Shown here in pieces: positions 8,557-17,333 of a stretch of DNA of 64,000 nucleotides. The notes below the pieces were generated by a model that was given only the letters and a program-made list of their open reading frames with translations, did no database searches and was not told the origin of the DNA. The DNA comes from an uncultured Bacteroidales bacterium (GTDB taxonomy: Bacteria; Bacteroidota; Bacteroidia; Bacteroidales; P3). Where the stretch lies: positions 18,632 to 82,631 of the forward strand of contig ONEY01000013.1 in NCBI GenBank assembly GCA_900316965.1, in the 5' to 3' direction. Position 1 is the stretch's first letter. The number at the start of each line of letters is the position of its first letter. The position numbers were made by a program, and so were the translations under genes.

Positions 8557-9567
8557 ATGATTCTTACAATTGTTGGTGGTGGTGGTTTGGGTCACGTCTG
8601 TGCGGCTGTGGCTTCGTCGCAGGGCGACTGTGAGGTGCGCCTCCTTTCGGGGCACCCTCAACGTTGGTGTGACCACATCTCTGCCGTCGACCCCGACGGA
8701 AAAATATACAATGGCGCCATTGCCAAAATATCGTCCGACGCCGCCGAGGTTATCCCCGGCGCCGACATCGTGCTGCTTTGCCTGCCTGGTTACCTCATAG
8801 AGCAAAACATACAAAAGATTGCTCCTTTCCTCGACAAGGGCGCCGCCCTCGGCACCATTGTCAGCAGCACGGGCTTCTTCCTCTTCGCACATCGCAACCT
8901 CTCCTCCGACGTGCCTCTCTTTGGCTTCCAAAGGGTGCCTTTCATCTCGAGGGTGAAGGAGTACGGACATTCGGCTCTGCTGCTGGGGTACAAGAAGGAG
9001 GTGGCTTTGGCTGTGGAAAACCACCCCGACGCCGAGTGGCTGAGGGCTCAGATGGAAAGGCTCTTTGTCACTCCCGCCAAGCTCTTGGCTAGCTTCTACG
9101 AGGCGGCGCTGACCAACTCGAACCCTATCCTGCACACGGGACGCCTGTTCACCATGTGGCACAACTGGGACGGCAAACCTTACGACCATCAGATTCTTTT
9201 CTACCGCGAATGGGATGTGCCTTCGGCTCAGAAACTTATCGACATGGACGAGGAGTTTATGGCTCTCCTCGACAAGCTGCCGGTGAGGAAGGGGGTGGTG
9301 CCTTCGTTGTTGGAATACTATGAGTCGCACGACGCGCAAAGTCTTACTGACAAGATTAGAAGTATTGTGCCTTTCCAAACCATCACGGCGCCCATGAAGG
9401 TGTCGGGTGGGGGATGGGTGCCCGATTTCGGCAGCCGCTACTTTACCGAGGATTTCCCCTTCGGTTTGAAGCTGATAAAGGACCTGGCGCTGGAGAACGG
9501 CGTGGCGTCTCCCAACATCGACGAGGTGCTGGCTTGGGGCTTGAGTGTGTGTGATGCGAATGTTTGA
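8557..9567 (+). CDS. NAD/NADP octopine/nopaline dehydrogenase-like protein (336 aa)
   Basis: Opine dehydrogenases reductively condense an amino acid with an alpha-keto acid. The N-terminal Rossmann motif is IVGGGGLGHVCAA (about 5-17). The C-terminal helical catalytic region has EAALTNSNPILHTGRLF (about 183-199), resembling the conserved His/Asp-containing segment of this family. Length is close to the usual 340-360. Neighbours are the nucleotidyltransferase-aminotransferase gene upstream and a LicD-type transferase downstream, so an opine-type or related NAD-dependent step in making a glycan substituent is a reasonable inference. Family moderately sure, substrate unknown. Confidence 0.75.
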   Translation: MILTIVGGGGLGHVCAAVASSQGDCEVRLLSGHPQRWCDHISAVDPDGKIYNGAIAKISSDAAEVIPGADIVLLCLPGYLIEQNIQKIAPFLDKGAALGTIVSSTGFFLFAHRNLSSDVPLFGFQRVPFISRVKEYGHSALLLGYKKEVALAVENHPDAEWLRAQMERLFVTPAKLLASFYEAALTNSNPILHTGRLFTMWHNWDGKPYDHQILFYREWDVPSAQKLIDMDEEFMALLDKLPVRKGVVPSLLEYYESHDAQSLTDKIRSIVPFQTITAPMKVSGGGWVPDFGSRYFTEDFPFGLKLIKDLALENGVASPNIDEVLAWGLSVCDANV

Positions 9568-9670
9568 TTTAATGAATATAATAATGTAATAATATAATCC
9601 GTTAACGTATCTGTTGGAAATGCCGTCGGGCATTGGACAAAGCCGGGCAACAGCATAAACGGCTCTGTCG

Positions 9671-9699
9671 GTTAAAGTTAACGTTAACGTTAAGGTTGA
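9671..9699 (-). repeat. Short hexamer run (reverse orientation)
   Basis: GTTAAAGTTAACGTTAACG and following bases: four to five units of the hexamer family directly before the LicD start, as also seen in front of the preceding gene. Confidence 0.6.
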
Positions 9700-9704
9700 A
9701 AGAT

Positions 9705-10400
9705 ATGAGAGATTTAATTGTTAAGATAGCTCAGAAACTTGGCGTCTACAAGATGCTTGTCGATGTGGACACTTATTTCATCGACCGCAAGAAGTTTAAA
9801 CAGTTCCACAAGTATGGCGTGGAGACTTTCATCAAGATGGACGAGGTGTGCCGCAAGGTCGGCGCTCAACTGCTGCCTATCTTCGGCACGGAGTTGGGCC
9901 TTTACCGCGACAACGGTTTCATACCCCACGACAACGACATCGACACGGCTATGCTCTTCAGTCAGCGTCCCGACAACTTGGTGGAGATCATGGCTGAGAA
10001 TGGCTTCAAGATCGAGACGTCGTACTACATCAAGGGCGACGACAAGCCGCTCATTGAGCAGTACTCGCACAATGGGGTGCATGTGGACATCTTCTACCTC
10101 TTCGACTACAACGACGACGAATTTTTCTGCTATGTCGTTGAGCGTCACGAGTCGTTGGATTGGAAGTCGGCCAATCGCACCAATGGCTTCCCTTGCCATA
10201 TTTGGCCGCTGCCTAAATGCAACTTCGTTGAGCAAGAGTATTTTGGCCACAAATTCTTTATCCCCGAAAAAACCGAGGATTGGCTGAAGAATGTCTTCGG
10301 CGCCAGCTTTATGACTCCCATCAAGGGTTGGAAGATCGGCAGCGAGGAAACCAAGGTGGTGTACCCCAACGTCCGTTTGTATAGAAAACAGTATAAATAA
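9705..10400 (+). CDS. LicD-family phosphotransferase (231 aa)
   Basis: LicD/fukutin-type nucleotidyltransferase-fold enzyme that moves a phosphocholine-like group from a CDP carrier onto glycans. Visible motifs: GTELGLYRDNGFIPHDND (about 61-78), with the acidic HDNDID at 75-80 as the metal-binding DxD-type site, and HVDIFYLFDY further on as the third acidic strand. Start at ATG 9705 (MRDLIVK); an upstream in-frame ATG at 9633 would begin inside the spacer and is rejected. It follows the opine-dehydrogenase-like gene and precedes glf. Together with the broken LicC-like gene upstream, this suggests a pathway that decorates a surface glycan with a phospho-amine or phospho-amino-acid group. Confidence 0.8.
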   Translation: MRDLIVKIAQKLGVYKMLVDVDTYFIDRKKFKQFHKYGVETFIKMDEVCRKVGAQLLPIFGTELGLYRDNGFIPHDNDIDTAMLFSQRPDNLVEIMAENGFKIETSYYIKGDDKPLIEQYSHNGVHVDIFYLFDYNDDEFFCYVVERHESLDWKSANRTNGFPCHIWPLPKCNFVEQEYFGHKFFIPEKTEDWLKNVFGASFMTPIKGWKIGSEETKVVYPNVRLYRKQYK

Positions 10401-10790
10401 CCTTAACGTTAACGCTAACGATAACGCTAACGATAACCTTAACGATAACGATAACTTGCTCGCGGACGCTCGCACTTCTTTTCATTACAGAAAAATTACA
10501 GAAAAAACAGAAAAAAACAGAAATTGCTCGCCTGCGGCAAGCGCCTGCGGCAACGCTAACGATAACGCTAACCTTAACGATAACGCTAACGCTAACGCTA
10601 ACCTTAACGATAACTTGCTCGCTGACGCTCGCTGCTCTTTTCATTACAGAAAAAAACAGAAAAAAACAGAAATTGCTCGCCTGCGGCAAGCGCCTTCGGC
10701 AACGTTAACGATAACGCTAACCTTAACGCTAACGATAACCTTAACCTTAACGCTAACGTTAACCTTAACCTTAACTGTTCTTGACGTTAA
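10401..10790 (+). repeat. Largest composite repeat array (two ACAG tracts, three hexamer runs)
   Basis: Starts at the LicD stop codon and fills almost the whole 414-bp gap before glf. Order: AACGTT/AACGCT/AACGAT run; GCTCGCGGACGCTCGC; ACAG/A-rich tract; CTCGCCTGCGGCAAGCG; second hexamer run with AACGCT units; GCTCGCTGACGCTCGC; second ACAG tract; CTCGCCTGCGGCAAGCG; third hexamer run. The regular order of blocks shows that a unit of about 160-170 bp has been tandemly repeated. Confidence 0.8.
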
Positions 10791-10814
10791 TACTTGAATC
10801 TTGAAACTTTAATC

Positions 10815-11930
10815 ATGAAACAATACGATTATATCATTGTCGGAGCTGGTCTTTTTGGCGCTGTCTTCGCTCATGAGGCCAACGCTCATGGCAAACGCTG
10901 CCTCGTCATCGAACGCCGCGGCCACGTCGCCGGCAACTGCTACTCTAAGCGTATCAACGACATCGAGGTGCATTGGTATGGCGCTCACATCTTCCATACC
11001 TCTAACGATAGGGTGTGGAACTTTATGTCGCGTTTCTGCCACTTCAACAACTACGTTAACAGTCCTATCGCTAACTTCCATGACGAGTTGTACAACTTGC
11101 CGTTTAATATGAACACTTTCTGCAAACTTTGGCCGGACGTGATTACTCCTGATCAAGCTAAACGTCGCATCGAGGAACAACGCGGCGCCTATGCCCATAT
11201 CGAGGATCCTGCCAACCTCTACGAGCAGGGCATGAAGCTGGTGGGCGACGACATCTTCCTCAAGCTGGTGAAGGGCTACTCGGAAAAGCAATGGGGGCGC
11301 AAGGCTGAGGATATCCCCGCCTTCGTGCTTCGCCGTCTGCCTCTGCGTTTTACCTTCAACAACAACTACTTCAACGACCCTTACCAGGGCATTCCTGTTG
11401 AGGGTTATACCGCCCTGGTGGAAAAACTCCTTGATGGGGTGGAGGTGAGGCTCAACACGGATTTCCTTGCCGACAAGGAGGCGTGGTTGGATATGGCCGA
11501 CAGGGTCGTATATACGGGCCCTATCGACGCCTATTTCGATTTCTGCCTCGGTAGGCTTGAATACCGCTCGCTGCGTTTCGACCACAAGCTCTTGGTGGGC
11601 GTAGACAACATGCAGGGCAACGCCGTGGTCAACTATACCGACGCTGAAACTCCTTACACTAGGGTTATCGAACACAAGCATTTTGTGTATGGGTCGCAAC
11701 CCGATACTGTTGTGTCGTACGAGTACCCCGAGGAGTGGAATCCTTCGTCGGAACCTTACTATCCCATCAACAACGAGCGTAACGACAGCCTTTGCCAGCA
11801 GTATCGCGACTTGGCCGCGCGGCAGGAGAAGGTGTCTTTCTGCGGTCGCCTGGGCGAGTATAAGTATTACGATATGGACAAGGTGGTCGCCTCGGCTTTG
11901 AATCACCCTTGGCTGAAGGAATTGGCTTAA
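10815..11930 (+). CDS. glf: UDP-galactopyranose mutase
   Basis: FAD enzyme that converts UDP-galactopyranose to UDP-galactofuranose for surface polysaccharide. The N-terminal dinucleotide-binding motif is IIVGAGLFGAVFAHEA (about 7-22), followed by the family's ERRGHVAGNCYS and WYGAHIFHTSN segments, and FCGRLGEYKYYDMDKVVASAL near the C-terminus (the flavin-contacting GRLG..YYDM signature). Length 371 is normal. ATG 10815 gives the canonical start; an upstream ATG at 10794 lies in spacer sequence. Its stop overlaps the stop of the convergent HAD gene by two bases. Confident call. Confidence 0.96.
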   Translation: MKQYDYIIVGAGLFGAVFAHEANAHGKRCLVIERRGHVAGNCYSKRINDIEVHWYGAHIFHTSNDRVWNFMSRFCHFNNYVNSPIANFHDELYNLPFNMNTFCKLWPDVITPDQAKRRIEEQRGAYAHIEDPANLYEQGMKLVGDDIFLKLVKGYSEKQWGRKAEDIPAFVLRRLPLRFTFNNNYFNDPYQGIPVEGYTALVEKLLDGVEVRLNTDFLADKEAWLDMADRVVYTGPIDAYFDFCLGRLEYRSLRFDHKLLVGVDNMQGNAVVNYTDAETPYTRVIEHKHFVYGSQPDTVVSYEYPEEWNPSSEPYYPINNERNDSLCQQYRDLAARQEKVSFCGRLGEYKYYDMDKVVASALNHPWLKELA

Positions 11931-12697
11931 TCTATTATGCCGAAATGCTTGAGGGCGTTGTAGATGCCTTCGCTCTCGGCGTCGTCGGTAACGTAGTCGG
12001 CATGGGCTTTCACTATGTCGCTGGCGTTGCCCATGGCTATGCCTGTCTTGGCTAGCTGCAACATCTCTATGTCGTTGGCGCCGTCGCCAAAGGCCATGGT
12101 GTCGTCGACGGAGATGCCAAAGTGGTCGAGCATGGATTTTATTCCCACGGCTTTGCTTATGTTGCTGGGTATGATGTCGCTGAAGAGGGGATGCCATCGT
12201 GGCATGCGGCAGCCGGGTATCTGTTTCAACGTCTCGGCGTCTTGATGGGCGGGTTGTATGGCTATGAATTGGTACACCTCTTTGCCAACAAACTCTTGGA
12301 TGGGCTTGACGGGGGGCATCTCGAAACCTAGCTGTGCCTGCAAGCTGCGGGCGACGTCGTCGATACGGTTGATAAACATCTCTTTCTCGGTAAAGCACAT
12401 CGTCGTTATGCCTTTGGCTGTGGCGTAGTCGAGCCATCGGCGGCTGTCGTCATGGTTGATGGGGCAGCTTACTATGATGTCGTCGCCGGCAAAGCAGTAG
12501 CCGCCGTTGACGGTAATGTATCCGTCGAAGGGTATCGGCATGGGGGGTATGAGCACCATGGGGCGCCCTGAGGATATGAAGATGCGAACTCCTTTTTGCC
12601 GCAGCTGGGCAAGGGCTTGCTGGGTGCCGGGCAGTACTTTGTGGGTCTTGTAGCTTAGCAGGGTGCCGTCGATGTCGAAGAATATGGCTTTTGTCAT
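11927..12697 (-). CDS. Cof-type HAD-superfamily phosphatase (256 aa)
   Basis: Haloacid-dehalogenase phosphatase of the Cof/YidA (IIB cap) type, acting on small sugar or nucleotide phosphates. HAD motif I is FFDIDGTLL (nucleophile Asp8, acid/base Asp10), motif II is ISSGRP, motif III is the Lys in NISKAVGI, motif IV is FGDGANDIEML with IAMGNA after it. Length is typical. It follows the MATE gene on the same strand with a 21-bp gap, so the two are probably one transcript. Substrate cannot be read from sequence. Confidence 0.88.
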   Translation of the reverse strand: MTKAIFFDIDGTLLSYKTHKVLPGTQQALAQLRQKGVRIFISSGRPMVLIPPMPIPFDGYITVNGGYCFAGDDIIVSCPINHDDSRRWLDYATAKGITTMCFTEKEMFINRIDDVARSLQAQLGFEMPPVKPIQEFVGKEVYQFIAIQPAHQDAETLKQIPGCRMPRWHPLFSDIIPSNISKAVGIKSMLDHFGISVDDTMAFGDGANDIEMLQLAKTGIAMGNASDIVKAHADYVTDDAESEGIYNALKHFGIID

Positions 12698-12718
12698 TAG
12701 TAATTGAGTTTTGGTGAG

Positions 12719-14050
12719 TTAGGATTGCGCTTTGGAGTATACGGCTTTGCGCAGCATTATGCCTTGTCCTATGCCGCGCGCCGACAGATATACCATGAAG
12801 GCGAGCCATAGCATGTTGTTGGTTTGCTCTTGGCTTGTGGTGTCGATCATTTGGCGACCTAGGTAGTAGATGGCGAAGAAGAGTGCCGTGGCTACGAACA
12901 TGCTGTCGCGCATGGTCTTCGACGCCGTGGCGCCGACAAAGATGCCGTCGAAAAGGAAGGCGGCAAAGCCACACACGGGTACTATGAGTACCCAGAAGAG
13001 GTAGGGGTGGGCGGCGTCGATGACGCTTTGCTTGTCGCTGAAGAGGCGCAGAAAGTCTTCGCCGCCAAAAAAGTAGATGACGGTGAAGAGCAGCGTCAAC
13101 GTCATCCCCCAGCCTAGGATGTGGCGTACGGCCGACACCAGCGAGCGGCGGTCGCGGGCTCCTATGTAGCGCCCTACGAGCGATTCGCCGGCATAGGCAA
13201 AGCCGTCCATGATGTAGCTGAAGAGGGTGAAGAACTGCAGCAGGAGGGCATCGACGGCGAGTATCTGGTCGCTGATACGTCCCGACTCGGAGGTGATGAA
13301 GGTGAACACGGCGGCGAGGCAGATGGTGCGCAGGAAGATGTCGCCGTTGACGCGGAAGAAGCGTCGCATGGAGCTCCATTGCAGGGTGTCGGCAAGAAAG
13401 GCTCGGCTCAGGCGTCCTCGGAAGAGTTTGCCGTAGCGGAACACGACGAAGTAGAGCCCTACCGTCAATCCGCTGTATTGTGCTATGACGGTGCCTAGCG
13501 CCACTCCTCGTATGTCCCAATGGAAGACGATGACAAAGAGGAGGCTGCAGATGATGTTGACGACGTTGATGAAGATGGCTATCCACATGGGTAGCTTGGA
13601 ATTCTGCATTCCTATAAACCACCCTTTTATGGCGTAGAGCCCTAATGTCGCCGGCGCCGCCCAGATACGCACAAAGAAGTAGCTGAGGGCTAGGGCGATG
13701 ACGTTGTGGCTGCCGTTGAAGATGGCTTCCGACAATAGGGCTATGGGGTATTGCAAGGCTATGAGGGTGAGGGCGATGGCGATGGCTATGGCGAAGGCTC
13801 GCAAAAAGACGCGCACCGCCTCGTCGAGGCGGCGCGAGCCATAGGCTTGGGCGGTAAAGCCGCTGGTGCCCATGCGTAGAAAGCCAAAGTTCCAATAGAT
13901 GAGATTGAAGATCTGTGTCCCTATGGCGATGGCACCTATATGGTTTTCGCTGAGATGTCCTACAATCGATGTGTCTACCATGCCTAATAGGGGCACGGTG
14001 ATGTTGGTGATGATGTTGGGTAGCGCTAGCTTTAGTATTTTGCGGTTCAC
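12719..14050 (-). CDS. MATE-family multidrug/organic cation exporter (443 aa)
   Basis: Twelve-helix inner-membrane antiporter of the MATE/DinF kind. N-terminal LALPNIITNITVPLLGMVDT, followed by the family-typical GHLSENHIGAIAIG and MGTSGFTAQAYG segments, and strongly hydrophobic helices throughout. Length 443 is normal. It lies between the Omp28-like gene (9 bp upstream) and the HAD phosphatase gene, so part of the minus-strand group. Substrate unknown. Confidence 0.9.
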   Translation of the reverse strand: MNRKILKLALPNIITNITVPLLGMVDTSIVGHLSENHIGAIAIGTQIFNLIYWNFGFLRMGTSGFTAQAYGSRRLDEAVRVFLRAFAIAIAIALTLIALQYPIALLSEAIFNGSHNVIALALSYFFVRIWAAPATLGLYAIKGWFIGMQNSKLPMWIAIFINVVNIICSLLFVIVFHWDIRGVALGTVIAQYSGLTVGLYFVVFRYGKLFRGRLSRAFLADTLQWSSMRRFFRVNGDIFLRTICLAAVFTFITSESGRISDQILAVDALLLQFFTLFSYIMDGFAYAGESLVGRYIGARDRRSLVSAVRHILGWGMTLTLLFTVIYFFGGEDFLRLFSDKQSVIDAAHPYLFWVLIVPVCGFAAFLFDGIFVGATASKTMRDSMFVATALFFAIYYLGRQMIDTTSQEQTNNMLWLAFMVYLSARGIGQGIMLRKAVYSKAQS

Positions 14051-14059
14051 TTGTCGTCG

Positions 14060-14836
14060 CTAATGCCGCACGGGGTTGGCTTGGGTGTAGGTGAAGCGTG
14101 CCTTGCGGCAGGTGCCGGCTTGGCCGTTGGCGTCGATGTCGGCTCCCCACAGGTCGGTGATGACGTCGCGCAGGATGTGGTTGTGAACGTATCCGGCGCT
14201 GTCGCTGTGGTTGGGCATCTTTTGGGTGGCGATGATGCCGTCTTCGATAAGGACGAGGGTCAACGTCTGTTTGCCGTCGAGGGTGGCAAGGTACTCGAGG
14301 TTGACATCGATGTCGACTCCGGCGTCGCCGTGGTTGGCGCTAATGGCGAGGGCGACAGAGGGGGCGGCGGCAAGGGCTTCGTCGATTTGGGTGCTGACGC
14401 CTCCCACAGGATTGAAGCGCTCCCAGCCATTGCCCGAGGGCTTGCGGTTGACTAGGGCCATGGGATATTCGCCGGCTCCAAATACACCAAGGGCGTTGCT
14501 CCACGCGTTGCCGTCGTCACTACGCATGTCGGGGCTTTCGCCAATGGGTCTCTGCAACGTGTTGGAGTCGTGTATGGCGACGACAACGAGTTTGTCGCCA
14601 TACTGCGAGCTGGCGGCGGCTATGACTTGGTCGGCGGTGGGACAGTTGTTGCATCGCACTCCGGTATACTTCTCGAGGAAGGCTCGCTGGCTGTGGTCGG
14701 CAACGGCGTCGCCGTCAAACCACTCTCCCGAGGCCCCGGAGTAGACAATATAGTTGTTCTCGTCGATTTTGTCGCAGCTGATGGCCGCTGCCGACACGAT
14801 GGCGAGCATTAATATGTTTCGGATTATTTTTTTCAT
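14060..14836 (-). CDS. Omp28-related lipoprotein with thioredoxin-like CxxC (258 aa)
   Basis: Start at ATG 14836 gives MKKIIRN, a hydrophobic core and lipobox AISC (Cys21); a longer in-frame extension upstream is not credible. After the lipid anchor comes KYTGVRCNNCPTADQVI with CNNC at 62-65, the redox-like pair characteristic of Omp28-related proteins, which have a thioredoxin-like fold. Next to it are a DUF6029 barrel and a secreted TlpA-type thioredoxin, so a role in periplasmic or outer-membrane thiol chemistry is a reasonable inference. Family call good, function open. Confidence 0.82.
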   Translation of the reverse strand: MKKIIRNILMLAIVSAAAISCDKIDENNYIVYSGASGEWFDGDAVADHSQRAFLEKYTGVRCNNCPTADQVIAAASSQYGDKLVVVAIHDSNTLQRPIGESPDMRSDDGNAWSNALGVFGAGEYPMALVNRKPSGNGWERFNPVGGVSTQIDEALAAAPSVALAISANHGDAGVDIDVNLEYLATLDGKQTLTLVLIEDGIIATQKMPNHSDSAGYVHNHILRDVITDLWGADIDANGQAGTCRKARFTYTQANPVRH

Positions 14837-14874
14837 GGTTTGTGTTGTTTTTGGTGTCGTGTGGCTGCGACATG

Positions 14875-16551
14875 CTAGAATGATGTGGTGAGGCTGAAGG
14901 TGAGGCCGTTGCTGGCGGGTACGTTGCGGCAGACGCCTCCTATGCAGATGATGCCTTCGCGTTGTTTGCCGTAACCTACCTGCAGACGTGTGGCGCCCTT
15001 GGTGTAGCCAACGGAAAGGTTGTAGTAGTTGCCAACGCCGTCTTTGTAGGCATATTGGTCGCTGACGGAGACAAACCATGCGCTGGTGAAGTTGTACTCG
15101 ACCAATCCCATGATCCAGTCGCCACAGCGCTTGTCGTCGACGATGGGGTCGTAGTGGCTGTCGCTACCCATCCACTCGGCTTCGAAACGCAGCACGTTTT
15201 TGCGGTTGATCTTCCAGGTTAGGTCGGCGATGGCGACATGGTTGTGGTGTATGTCGCCGGCATGGCCCTCGACGACGGGGTTGAAGACGACATAGCCGTA
15301 GGTGGCTGTGAGTTTGACTTTGGAGCTGAATTTCTTGGCTACTTCGAGCGAAAGGTCGCCGTAGTAGGTCTCGCCGGTGCCGAAGAAGGTCGAGGTGTAG
15401 CCTTCGGTGCCTTTGCCTCCCACAATGGTGGTGTCAAGGCCTTTGATGAGCGACGCGTTGAGGTGGATGTCGGTACCGTATTTGCCGCCAAGCAAACTCT
15501 CTTTCTTGAATTTGTACATGAAATCGGCTTGAAGTCCCATCTCGCCTGTGCTTTGGGTGGCGTAGGGATACATGCTCAGGAAGGCGTAGGTGTGCTGCTT
15601 GGTGATGGAAGGGGTGTAGTTGATGTACAGCATCTCGCCGCTGATGGAACGTACGGATTTGAATCCCATATTGTCAACACGCTTGGCTTGGATGTTGGCG
15701 CTGAGACCTTTCTGCGAATAGCTGGCGCTGAGCCACAGGGCGTCGCCGTTCTTGTAGATGTAGTTGTTTACTATGCTGGGGTCTTGGCTCTTGAAGGCAT
15801 ATTCTGCCTGAAGACCAAAGCCGCCGCGGTTCAAATCCATGCGTACCGACGAGGCGGCGACATTCTTGGGCAGGTTGAGTTTGAAACCGCTGACGTCGGC
15901 GAGGATGGTTTCGTCTTCTTCATATTTGCTCACGAAGGATCCTCCCAGCGAGAAGCGTGTCTTGCTCTCACTCCATGCCGATATGATGTCGTTGAAGGAG
16001 ACTTCGGCGTCCATGCCGCGAACCAATCCTTTGGTGTCCCAAAAATAGCGTTGCTGACCTACCAATCCTTTGAGGGTCACGCCTTTCCATGGACGGTAGG
16101 TGACGTTGACGCCGCGCAGGGCGTTGTCGAGACCTAGATAGCGGTCTTCGTAGGCGCGTAGTGTCATGCCGCTGCCAAACTGCTCGTAGAAATGACCTGC
16201 CGTGACGGCAAATGTCTGTGTCTTGTAGCTGACAAAATAGTTGGCAATACCTTGTCCTGTATATTGGCTGTTGAAACCCAGCATGGGGCCGAGGTAAGCC
16301 TCGTAGCGAAGTCCGGCGCTGAAATTGCCGTTGGTGTAGAGTATGTCGGCTCGGGCGTTGGTGAGTAGTTTCTCGGGCACGTCGCTGGAGCCAATGATGG
16401 TGTCGCGTTTCGACAGCTGTCCGTCAAATTGGACGTTGCCGGTAACATGACCTCCGAGTATGCCCTGTGCTTTGGCTGTCGCGGGGGCGACGCATTTGAG
16501 GACGACGCCAACGGCGGCGAAAGCCAGTATCTTGGCTGTGATTGATTTCAT
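14875..16551 (-). CDS. DUF6029-family outer-membrane beta-barrel protein (558 aa)
   Basis: Signal peptide (MKSITAKILAFAAVGVVLK, cleaved near AKAQG) and then a chain made of amphipathic strands with many Tyr/Phe/Gly, ending in the aromatic strand GLTFSLTTSF typical of barrel closure. Segments such as GNVQFDGQLSKRDT, RYEAYLGPMLGF and YEDRYLGLDNALRGV match my recollection of DUF6029. No enzyme motif. Placed between a TlpA thioredoxin and an Omp28 lipoprotein gene, which hints at a common exported complex. Role unknown. Confidence 0.75.
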   Translation of the reverse strand: MKSITAKILAFAAVGVVLKCVAPATAKAQGILGGHVTGNVQFDGQLSKRDTIIGSSDVPEKLLTNARADILYTNGNFSAGLRYEAYLGPMLGFNSQYTGQGIANYFVSYKTQTFAVTAGHFYEQFGSGMTLRAYEDRYLGLDNALRGVNVTYRPWKGVTLKGLVGQQRYFWDTKGLVRGMDAEVSFNDIISAWSESKTRFSLGGSFVSKYEEDETILADVSGFKLNLPKNVAASSVRMDLNRGGFGLQAEYAFKSQDPSIVNNYIYKNGDALWLSASYSQKGLSANIQAKRVDNMGFKSVRSISGEMLYINYTPSITKQHTYAFLSMYPYATQSTGEMGLQADFMYKFKKESLLGGKYGTDIHLNASLIKGLDTTIVGGKGTEGYTSTFFGTGETYYGDLSLEVAKKFSSKVKLTATYGYVVFNPVVEGHAGDIHHNHVAIADLTWKINRKNVLRFEAEWMGSDSHYDPIVDDKRCGDWIMGLVEYNFTSAWFVSVSDQYAYKDGVGNYYNLSVGYTKGATRLQVGYGKQREGIICIGGVCRNVPASNGLTFSLTTSF

Positions 16552-16676
16552 GTATCTTGTTGTTATATTATGTATTAAATAATATGTCGTAACGACCTGC
16601 TGGATTATTGTGTTGTCTGTGGACAGGAAATAATCTTTGGTCGTTCGCTTGCTATCTTATAGTGTGCTGGTTTGCT

Positions 16677-17186
16677 TTAATCTATCTTTTCTCCTTTGGC
16701 GACTTTCTTGACCAATTCGAAGAGCTCTTCCTCGCTGCCGTCGACATAGGATGTGTGCTGCCAAACGATTTCGCCTTCACCGTTGATGAGGAATGTGTGG
16801 GGCACATTGACGACATTCATGGCGCGCTTAAAGTCTTGGTTTTGGTCGAGATAGACTTCATACTCCCAACCATTGCCGTCGACATGGGGTTTCACTTTCG
16901 ATGCCGAGCGTGAGTCGTCGATGGAGATGGCTACCAGTTTGACGCCTGTCTCTTCTTGCCAATCCTCGTAAACTTCCTTGATGGCGTTGAGCTCGCGGTT
17001 GCAAGGCTTGCACCATGTTGCCCAGAAGCTGATAATCATGGGACGACCGTCGTTTTTGATTATCGAGGTCTCCACGGTTTTGCCGTCGAGGGTTTTGATG
17101 GAGATGTTTTCAGGCACTTTTGCGTTTTGTGACATTGCAAATCCGAAAACAAGCATAGCAGCTAAAAATAAGATCGATTTTTTCAT
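16677..17186 (-). CDS. TlpA-type secreted thioredoxin-like protein (169 aa)
   Basis: Periplasmic thiol-disulfide oxidoreductase. Signal peptide to about residue 19 (FGFAMSQNAK), then a TlpA/AhpC-like thioredoxin fold with the active site FWATWCKPCNRE (Cys59, Cys62) and the cis-Pro loop NVPHTFLINGEG. It is the first gene of the minus-strand run TlpA, DUF6029, Omp28, MATE, HAD, with a 125-bp gap before the next gene. It probably keeps cysteines of its neighbours or of exported proteins reduced. Confidence 0.88.
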   Translation of the reverse strand: MKKSILFLAAMLVFGFAMSQNAKVPENISIKTLDGKTVETSIIKNDGRPMIISFWATWCKPCNRELNAIKEVYEDWQEETGVKLVAISIDDSRSASKVKPHVDGNGWEYEVYLDQNQDFKRAMNVVNVPHTFLINGEGEIVWQHTSYVDGSEEELFELVKKVAKGEKID

Positions 17187-17236
17187 ATCAAATACTGTGT
17201 TTTTTTATTGTTCGTTTATTATTTTTTTCTAAAAAT

Positions 17237-17320
17237 GTTTTCGTTAAGGTTATCGTTAACGTTAAGGTTGCCGAAGGCTCGTTTTCGTTAAGGTTAAGGT
17301 TAGCGTTAACGTTAATTTTT
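17237..17320 (-). repeat. Hexamer runs in reverse orientation around a GCCGAAGGC block
   Basis: CGTTAAGGTTATCGTTAACG and onward, a short GCCGAAGGCTCG block, then a second run ending GTTAACGTTAATTTTT. Last member of the repeat family in the window; it separates the prenyl synthase gene from the TlpA gene. None was seen from here to the right edge. Confidence 0.7.
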
Positions 17321-17333
17321 AGTACTTATTATT

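Noticed and set aside
10401..10790. CRISPR-like array
   Set aside because: Units are of unequal length, the spacing is filled by hexamers rather than unique spacers, and no cas genes are near.
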